A stretch of DNA of 53,607 nucleotides, taken from positions 1 through 53,607 of the forward strand of contig CAAEVI010000036.1 of assembly GCA_900759455.1 (NCBI GenBank), in the 5' to 3' direction. Origin of the DNA: Erysipelotrichaceae bacterium. GTDB lineage: Bacteria > Bacillota_I > Bacilli_A > Erysipelotrichales > Erysipelotrichaceae. Shown here in pieces: positions 50,901 through 53,607 of this stretch. Under the pieces are notes generated by a model. That model was given only the letters and a program-made list of their open reading frames with translations. It ran no database searches and had not been told where the DNA came from. Position 1 is the stretch's first letter; the number at the start of each line of letters is the position of its first letter. Made by a program: the position numbers and the translations under genes.

Positions 50901-52436
50901 TTACATGACCGGTGAAACAATGTTCAGAAATGCCCGGATAAAACGGCGTATGATCGAAATATCCCGGCACTCCTCCAGCGTCACCTCATGTGAAACTGCA
51001 AACGTTTCTTCAAAATCTCTGCGAATATCTTTCAGACATGATGTTCGATACATCCATACCCCGCATTCATAATGCAGATAATATGAACGGTAGTCCATGT
51101 TGACGGTTCCTACAACAGCGCTCTGATCATCTGCAAGCATGACCTTTCCATGAACAAAGCCCGGTGTATATTCATAAATCCTGACGCCGCTTTCGATCAG
51201 CCGCTCATAGTTGCTCCGTGTAACTTCGAAAACGGTTTTCTTATCGGGAATGTGCGGCACAAGGATACGTACATCCACACCGTTTTTTGCGGCCAGGATC
51301 AAAGCCATCTTTGTTTCCTGATCGATCACAAGATAAGGCGTAGAGGCATAAAGACAACGGCAGGCACTGTTGATCATATTGATATGTGTCTGCTGACCGA
51401 CATAATCCTCATCTGTCGGGCTGTCACAAAAAGGGATCACATAGCCGCTGTCGCTGTACTGTTTCGGCACATCCGCAATAAAATTCATCGGATCGCTTTT
51501 TTCTTCTTCGTCAAAGTTCCAAAACTGCAGGAAACTGACGGTAAATGTCTGCACGGCCTCGCCCTTGATCATGACCGCCATATCTTTCCAGTGACCGAAA
51601 CGTTCATAACGGTTGATATATTCATCCGCAAGGTTCACGCCGCCGGTAAAGGCAACCTCGCCGTCGATCACGACAATCTTGCGGTGATCACGGTTGTTCA
51701 TCTGCAAAGCCAGATGCGGCTCGATCGGGTTAAACAGCTTTGCCTTGATCCCGTAACGGCGCAGTGTTTCAAAATAACGCGGAGGCAGAGTCGTGATGCA
51801 GCCGGCGTCATCGTAAATCAGACGGACATCCAGCCCTTCCTTGACCTTGTCCTTCAGAATATCCAAGACACTGTTCCACATGATGCCTTCCGCGATGATG
51901 AAATATTCCAGAAAGATAAAACGCTTTGCTTTTTTCAATTCATCAAGCAAAGCCTCGAACTTTAATTCGCCCAGCGGAAAGTAACGGACCTCGCAGTTTC
52001 GATATACCGGAAAATAACCGCTGTTCCAGCAGAAATTTGCCTGTTTGTATGCCTGCGGTTCTTCCTGTCGCAAGGCATTCAGCATATCGTGATTCTGTTT
52101 CATCACCTGGCTGAGTTCCTCCATTGAACGCTGATCGCGGATCCGCAGTTCCTTCGGCACTTTCCTGCCGCCAAACAGGATGTAAAACAAACCGCCCATG
52201 ACCGGTACGCTCATGATCAGCAAGACCCATAAGATCTTAAAGCTCGGATTATCCTCACGGTTTACGATATATACACTGGCTATGAAGCTTAAGATCAGTG
52301 AAAGGATGTAAAACCAGTAAAACTGATAACTCAGCAGAAAAATCAGCGCACATAAAATGATCAGCTGCATCAGAATTAAAATGCCGACATAAAAAATCTT
52401 GCTTTTAAAAAAACTTAACAGTCTTTTCAAGTTCAT
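50901..52436 (-). CDS. cls: Cardiolipin synthase
   Basis: A 511-residue phospholipase-D family enzyme that joins two phosphatidylglycerol molecules to cardiolipin and glycerol. Two N-terminal membrane spans (residues 12-55) precede the catalytic part with two HKD motifs: NRDHRKIVVIDGEVAFTGG (~245) and GFVHGKVMLADDQSAVVGT (~430). Normal length. It has an AGGGAG ribosome site and is second in a unit with two uncharacterised membrane proteins. Confidence 0.93.
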   Translation of the reverse strand: MNLKRLLSFFKSKIFYVGILILMQLIILCALIFLLSYQFYWFYILSLILSFIASVYIVNREDNPSFKILWVLLIMSVPVMGGLFYILFGGRKVPKELRIRDQRSMEELSQVMKQNHDMLNALRQEEPQAYKQANFCWNSGYFPVYRNCEVRYFPLGELKFEALLDELKKAKRFIFLEYFIIAEGIMWNSVLDILKDKVKEGLDVRLIYDDAGCITTLPPRYFETLRRYGIKAKLFNPIEPHLALQMNNRDHRKIVVIDGEVAFTGGVNLADEYINRYERFGHWKDMAVMIKGEAVQTFTVSFLQFWNFDEEEKSDPMNFIADVPKQYSDSGYVIPFCDSPTDEDYVGQQTHINMINSACRCLYASTPYLVIDQETKMALILAAKNGVDVRILVPHIPDKKTVFEVTRSNYERLIESGVRIYEYTPGFVHGKVMLADDQSAVVGTVNMDYRSYYLHYECGVWMYRTSCLKDIRRDFEETFAVSHEVTLEECRDISIIRRFIRAFLNIVSPVM

Positions 52437-52467
52437 GACATCACTCCCTGTTCAGCTGGTTTTCAGA

Positions 52468-53409
52468 TTATTTTTTCAATAACGTACGATGAAGAAGACT
52501 AACGACCTCCGCTACGATTGTTTCATCGATGTTTCTGTCTTTGGCACTCTGCGTACCGTTAACAACGATCGATCCTTTATCATCCCTGCGGCCGGCACAG
52601 ATCATCACGCCTTTATCAAAGTATGTCATTACTGTCTGCATACATTTATCGCCGTTCATTTCACATAAAAGCGATGCTTTGCTTTTTTTGCCTGCATTCA
52701 GAGAAGATGCCAGACGCTTACCGTGCATACGGTAGCCAATACCGATCGTATCGCCTTCTCCCACACAGTTCAGCCAGATAATTTCCGGATTTTTGTTCTG
52801 CTGCGCAAAATAGGAAGAAAGCAGCTTTGCTCCCTGACAGTTTTTCTGATTGCGGTCAGTAAAGATGAAACCGATGCGCCGTTTCTGATCCCGGTCAAGT
52901 TTCTTCATGAAATCAACTGCCGCAATGACAGACGATGAGTTGCGGTTAGCATTGTATTTATTGCCGATCCCGCGAAACATCAGAAACAACAAAAACAGAG
53001 TTGAAATCAGGACGCCCAGATTGATGAACATCTGCATTGCCAGATTTGTTATCAGCGGTGCGACAAACATGACCACGATCAATATGATCGCATATACGAT
53101 CAAAGCCGGAATATAAGTGGCAATCATGTTTTTATTCATCGAACGTCCGCCGTCCAGCGGAAAATATTCGGACTTATACCAAAATAAATGCTCCGGTGTG
53201 TCGTAGGGCACGGCAATATATACTTTCGTGCTCTTTTCAAAAGCATAAATGGCATTTCTCGTTAAACCGCGAAAATCTCTTTTTTCATTACGAAGAGAAG
53301 GATATCCCTGTTCTTCGAAAATTTCATCCAGATGTTTCAGAAATTTTTCTTTCTGTCTTCTGTTGAATCGCTTCGGACATATTTCCGTTGCAAGCGAACG
53401 TATATCCAT
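52468..53409 (-). CDS. Membrane protein with an M28 peptidase-like domain, catalytic residues apparently lost
   Basis: A 313-residue protein. Two adjacent membrane spans (about residues 95-145: IPALIVYAIILIVVMFV and INLGVLISTLFLLFLMF) separate a short N-terminal part from a C-terminal domain. The latter (NRNSSSVIAAVDFMKKL, RRIGFIFTDRNQKNCQGAKLLSSYF) resembles the core of M28 aminopeptidases, where an Asp/Glu-rich metal site would be expected; those ligands are not evident here. It may be a binding protein. It precedes cls by 31 bases. The start has an AAGGAG site. Confidence 0.65.
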   Translation of the reverse strand: MDIRSLATEICPKRFNRRQKEKFLKHLDEIFEEQGYPSLRNEKRDFRGLTRNAIYAFEKSTKVYIAVPYDTPEHLFWYKSEYFPLDGGRSMNKNMIATYIPALIVYAIILIVVMFVAPLITNLAMQMFINLGVLISTLFLLFLMFRGIGNKYNANRNSSSVIAAVDFMKKLDRDQKRRIGFIFTDRNQKNCQGAKLLSSYFAQQNKNPEIIWLNCVGEGDTIGIGYRMHGKRLASSLNAGKKSKASLLCEMNGDKCMQTVMTYFDKGVMICAGRRDDKGSIVVNGTQSAKDRNIDETIVAEVVSLLHRTLLKK

Positions 53410-53463
53410 CGTTCATCACTCCTTAATCAGTATTGTTTTATTTTTTAAATGTATACAAAAACC

Positions 53464-53492
53464 ATTATACACGAAAGTACAGGAAAAAACAA
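53464..53492 (-). promoter_or_regulatory. Promoter of the M28-like/cls unit
   Basis: On the minus strand TTGTTT (53487-53492), 17 bases, then a perfect TATAAT (53464-53469). Confidence 0.6.
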
Positions 53493-53514
53493 AAAAAGCG
53501 ATCGTATGATCGCT
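53493..53514 (-). terminator. Terminator of a minus-strand gene beyond the right edge
   Basis: On the minus strand AGCGATC / GATCGCT with a 4-base loop followed by TTTTTTTG. It would end a transcript entering from beyond 53530 and lies just before the promoter of the M28-like gene. Confidence 0.7.
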
Positions 53515-53521
53515 CAGATTG

Positions 53522-53575
53522 TTGACAAAGTGCACTTTGAAAACTTAAATTCACAGTGCGCTTTGTCTTTTTTTT
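53522..53575 (+). promoter_or_regulatory. Palindromic promoter-like or terminator-like element at the right edge
   Basis: A 14-base perfect palindrome CAAAGTGCACTTTG (53526-53539) overlaps a TTGACA (53522-53527). A related copy AGTGCGCTTTG lies 25 bases on. GACAAAGTGCACT (53524-53536) and AGTGCGCTTTGTC (53555-53567) can also pair over 13 bp with one G-T, followed by eight T. It may be a regulated promoter with two operators (weak -10 TTAAAT at 53545-53550) or a terminator; the gene it serves is outside the window. Confidence 0.45.
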
Positions 53576-53607
53576 ATTCTGGTAAATTTTATTCTGTTTA
53601 TATTCTG

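Noticed and set aside
1..53607. CRISPR array, tRNA, rRNA or insertion sequence
   Set aside because: No regularly spaced direct repeats, cloverleaf-like intergenic segments, rRNA-like stretches or transposase motifs were seen in any gap; intergenic regions are short and explained by promoters and terminators.

Overview
This window looks like a stretch of a gut-type Gram-positive (Bacillota) chromosome, most likely from the class Erysipelotrichia. That placement is inferred from purine-rich ribosome binding sites, lipoproteins with LxGC-type lipoboxes, CcpA-type cre sites, moderate G+C and the mix of gene families. No rRNA, tRNA, CRISPR array, insertion sequence or prophage block is visible. 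It is ordinary, dense chromosomal DNA: 48 protein genes, mostly on the minus strand.

Layout. 0-5.3 kb: a very large secreted, cell-surface GH36-like glycosidase gene, split by a frameshift near 3970 and preceded by a cre site. 5.5-7.4 kb: a lipoprotein, a flavodoxin-like protein, a DUF6440 protein and a nitroreductase. 7.5-13.9 kb: a complete ilvA-ilvB-ilvN-ilvC-ilvD operon. Its leader holds a 28-residue peptide very rich in Ile, Val and Leu, a terminator, and a competing 13-bp antiterminator helix. 14.1-17.3 kb (plus strand): a DUF815 AAA+ ATPase and a MarR/MATE efflux pair with a palindromic operator. 17.4-23.1 kb: an RlmD-type methyltransferase, a YihY membrane protein, a lipoprotein, a short pyrophosphatase-like protein, an FMN alpha-hydroxy-acid oxidase, a 94-aa protein that ends like the glycyl-radical tail of anaerobic ribonucleotide reductase, and a glycerate kinase. 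23.2-29.2 kb: a GH25/Cpl-7/LysM lysozyme, a sodium:amino-acid symporter, a DUF885 lipoprotein and an NAD(P)HX repair enzyme.

29.4-31.4 kb (plus strand): coaBC-coaX, two steps of coenzyme A synthesis. 31.4-38.9 kb: malQ under a strong cre site, a small coiled-coil protein, a stand-alone PocR domain, a MATE/HD pair, a YjjG-type HAD phosphatase, a zinc-ribbon membrane protein, and a nucleoside hydrolase with an ECF-type S component. The nucleoside hydrolase has an attenuator-like leader and an odd start region. 39.0-40.4 kb: a BrnQ branched-chain amino acid importer with a long inverted repeat around its -35 box. 40.5-45.9 kb: a four-gene set (MntP-like protein, TetR regulator, giant two-domain acyl-CoA dehydratase activase, dehydratase-like partner). 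46.0-50.1 kb: a MarR-controlled heterodimeric ABC exporter. 50.2-53.4 kb: cardiolipin synthase between two membrane proteins of unknown function. The right edge (53.5 kb) carries a minus-strand terminator and a palindromic promoter-like element.

How the genes work together. Branched-chain amino acid supply is represented twice, by synthesis (ilv) and import (brnQ). Carbon control by CcpA is suggested at the glycosidase, malQ and possibly ilv. Two multidrug export units (MATE and ABC) each have their own MarR regulator. The observations most worth following are the ribosome-mediated ilv attenuator, the possible detached NrdD radical domain, the activase operon, and the leader and start region of the nucleoside hydrolase.
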